DNA of 64,000 nt, taken from NCBI RefSeq assembly GCF_041260155.1, contig NC_091936.1, positions 37,044,866 to 37,108,865 on the forward strand. Reading direction: 5' to 3'. The stretch comes from Ptychodera flava (Eukaryota; Hemichordata; Enteropneusta; Ptychoderidae). This document shows, in pieces, positions 62,391 to 64,000 of this stretch. Both the position numbers and the translations under genes were made by a program. A model generated the notes under the pieces. That model did no database searches. It saw only the letters and a list, made by a program, of their open reading frames with translations, and was not told the DNA's origin. Within the stretch, counting starts at the first letter, position 1. Every line of letters begins with the position of its first letter.

Positions 62391-64000
62391 TTTTACACAT
62401 ATTTTAAACAGTCATTCTGTGTTTTAATGAAATTGTTGACATGTCAGTTGTAAGATAGGAATTTCAAAGTGTCAATCTTAAAGTTTGAATACAGTACATT
62501 TGAATGAGCTGTGAATGTGTTTCACACTTTCTATGCTTAACCAGATGTCTTGAACTGTTGTACAGAAATGAATGTCAATCATTAATATCAAAGAGGAAAA
62601 AGCAGTAAATCAAAAAACTTTGATTGGCGTTAATACTTGCCAGCCATCCGATTAAATCTCCTGAGGAGCCATAGAGAGGTATTTTAGCCAAATCTGATGT
62701 GTGCAGTGTCTGAGAGGACCTTTTCTTTTAACATTGAAACCATAAAAACACAGCTAATAATGAGAAAAACTGCCTTTTTAACCGTTATTTTGGTCATAAA
62801 AAATATCTTTCTACAGAAAACTGAGACACAAAGGAAAATAGTTGCGTCAATGAGAACGAAAGATATCTTGTCATTTTTCTATCTCTAAATTAAGTCACTG
62901 TATCAATTTTGAAATATTTGTGCTTGTGGCTTTCTCACAGTGAATTCTCATAGAGAAAACAGAAAAGTATCAGGAATTGTCATGCTTTTCATATGAACTG
63001 CAGATTTCATAATGGTACACTTTCAGTTAGCAAACATCAAGATATCTCTGATTTATTAAAGTATGGCGCCCGAAGGGCGCGCCGAAAAATACGAAACATC
63101 CTGATATCTCTGATATACGTCTTGTATATTAAAGTCATGCACTGGAAGGACGTGCTGAAAAATGTCTGTATATTAAAGTAATGTGCTCAAAGAGCACGCT
63201 GAAAAATATTAAACATACAGATATCTCTGATATATGTATGCCTGATATGTTAAAGTCGCGTGTGCTGAAAAATATATCTGATTAATAAACTTACGCGCCG
63301 GAAGGGCGCGCCGAAAAATGCAACTGAATGATGAAATTTTTGGCTGACACGATACATTTTAGGCAATGATGAGCTGTGTCAAAATTCAAAAACACACTGA
63401 CCCCCCATGGGCATTTCAAAAACATGGTGACCCCCCCCCCCTATCACCAAATTCTAAAAAAGGGTGACCTCCCCGCATGAATCCACCGCCCCCCAGGCCG
63501 AAGAAACTGACCAGTCCCTAAATGTAAACTGCTGTTTATGTTACTGGCAGAGACCACTACAAGTTATCATTGGTACAGATTTGCATCAGTGACATGTAGG
63601 TAGAATTGTGAACTGCATGTTAAAATTGCGAAATTTGATGCAGGACGGACAATAGGCAAAAATTTGCTGTCACAGTGAGGGGGAAATGTGTTGACATACC
63701 CATGTTCTCCACTCCCCAAAGAAATCAAAAGGGTCTCCTCTAAGTGACGTAATCGGACGGCTGAAAAACCATGGCACTCGACAAAATGAGGGTGTCATGT
63801 GGCCAACTGGTGACAGGCTGTTTGCATGTGGCCAACAAGTCAGCAGGCTGGGTAGCTTTCGGTCTCATACGTTGTAATGTTTAGTGTACATTAGTATTAA
63901 CGTAAGAAGGGGCCCTTTCTGCGTATGCCATATTGCACACCAGAGGCGTGTGCTTTGGGTGAGGTAGGTTTACTGCAATTACCGCATGCTCGTGATACAT
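62391..64000. other. No gene seen apart from the hairpin array
   Basis: Contains the 63.04-63.32 kb array and a C-rich stretch with GTGACCCCCC phrases (63395-63500). No exon was recognised. Confidence 0.45.
63040..63320. repeat. Tandem array with a hairpin in each unit
   Basis: About five units of roughly 55-65 bases share ATTAAAGT, a short inverted repeat, GCTGAAAAAT or GCCGAAAAAT, and GATATCTCTGATAT. The inverted repeats differ yet still pair: GCGCCC/GGGCGC (63066-63080), GCAC/GTGC, GTGCTC/GAGCAC and GCGCC/GGCGC; one unit has lost it. Confidence 0.75.

Noticed and set aside
63040-63320. CRISPR-like array
   Set aside because: Units are contiguous tandem copies without unique spacers, in a eukaryotic genome.

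Overview
The window is eukaryotic: intron-rich genes with GT/AG junctions, no operons, and a large load of microsatellites, foldback elements, DNA-transposon relics, LINE fragments and two Ty3/Gypsy fossils. Tyrosinases with a vertebrate-like exon layout and a C-terminal membrane anchor, together with a glycolate-oxidase-family gene and this repeat landscape, suggest a marine invertebrate deuterostome. An acorn worm (hemichordate) is my best guess and a lancelet the main alternative; this is inference, not something read directly.

Layout. 1-13.8 kb has no host gene I can support. It holds a 115-base tandem repeat (0.5-0.9 kb), a degenerate ~150-base satellite (4.5-5.9 kb), several near-perfect palindromes and a broken minus-strand Ty3/Gypsy element (about 7.6-11.2 kb).

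13.8-49.5 kb is a head-to-tail, minus-strand tyrosinase cluster. From 5' to 3' on the minus strand: gene A (49.5-40.6 kb, six exons, intact, no membrane anchor), gene B (38.6-30.5 kb, eight exons, intact, with a membrane anchor), unit D (26.5-25.7 kb, only exons 1-2) and unit C (17.3-13.8 kb, only exons 3-8, with a frameshift and a lost splice donor). C and D each carry their own copy of the intron-2 sequence seen in B, so they look like two separately truncated duplicates rather than one long gene. The exon lengths I derived for A and B sum to whole codons (1497 and 1722 bases), which supports the models.

49.6-55.4 kb contains several unrecognised protein-like stretches on the minus strand and dispersed repeats. 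55.8-59.7 kb carries five internal exons of an FMN-dependent 2-hydroxyacid oxidase (HAO family) on the minus strand; its first and last exons were not found. 61.4-62.4 kb is a 5'-truncated LINE. 63.0-63.3 kb is a short tandem array whose units keep hairpin potential through paired changes.

Functionally, the tyrosinases would oxidise phenols (melanin or sclerotisation chemistry), one form anchored in a membrane and one apparently soluble or secreted. The HAO gene is a peroxisomal-type metabolic neighbour with no evident functional link.
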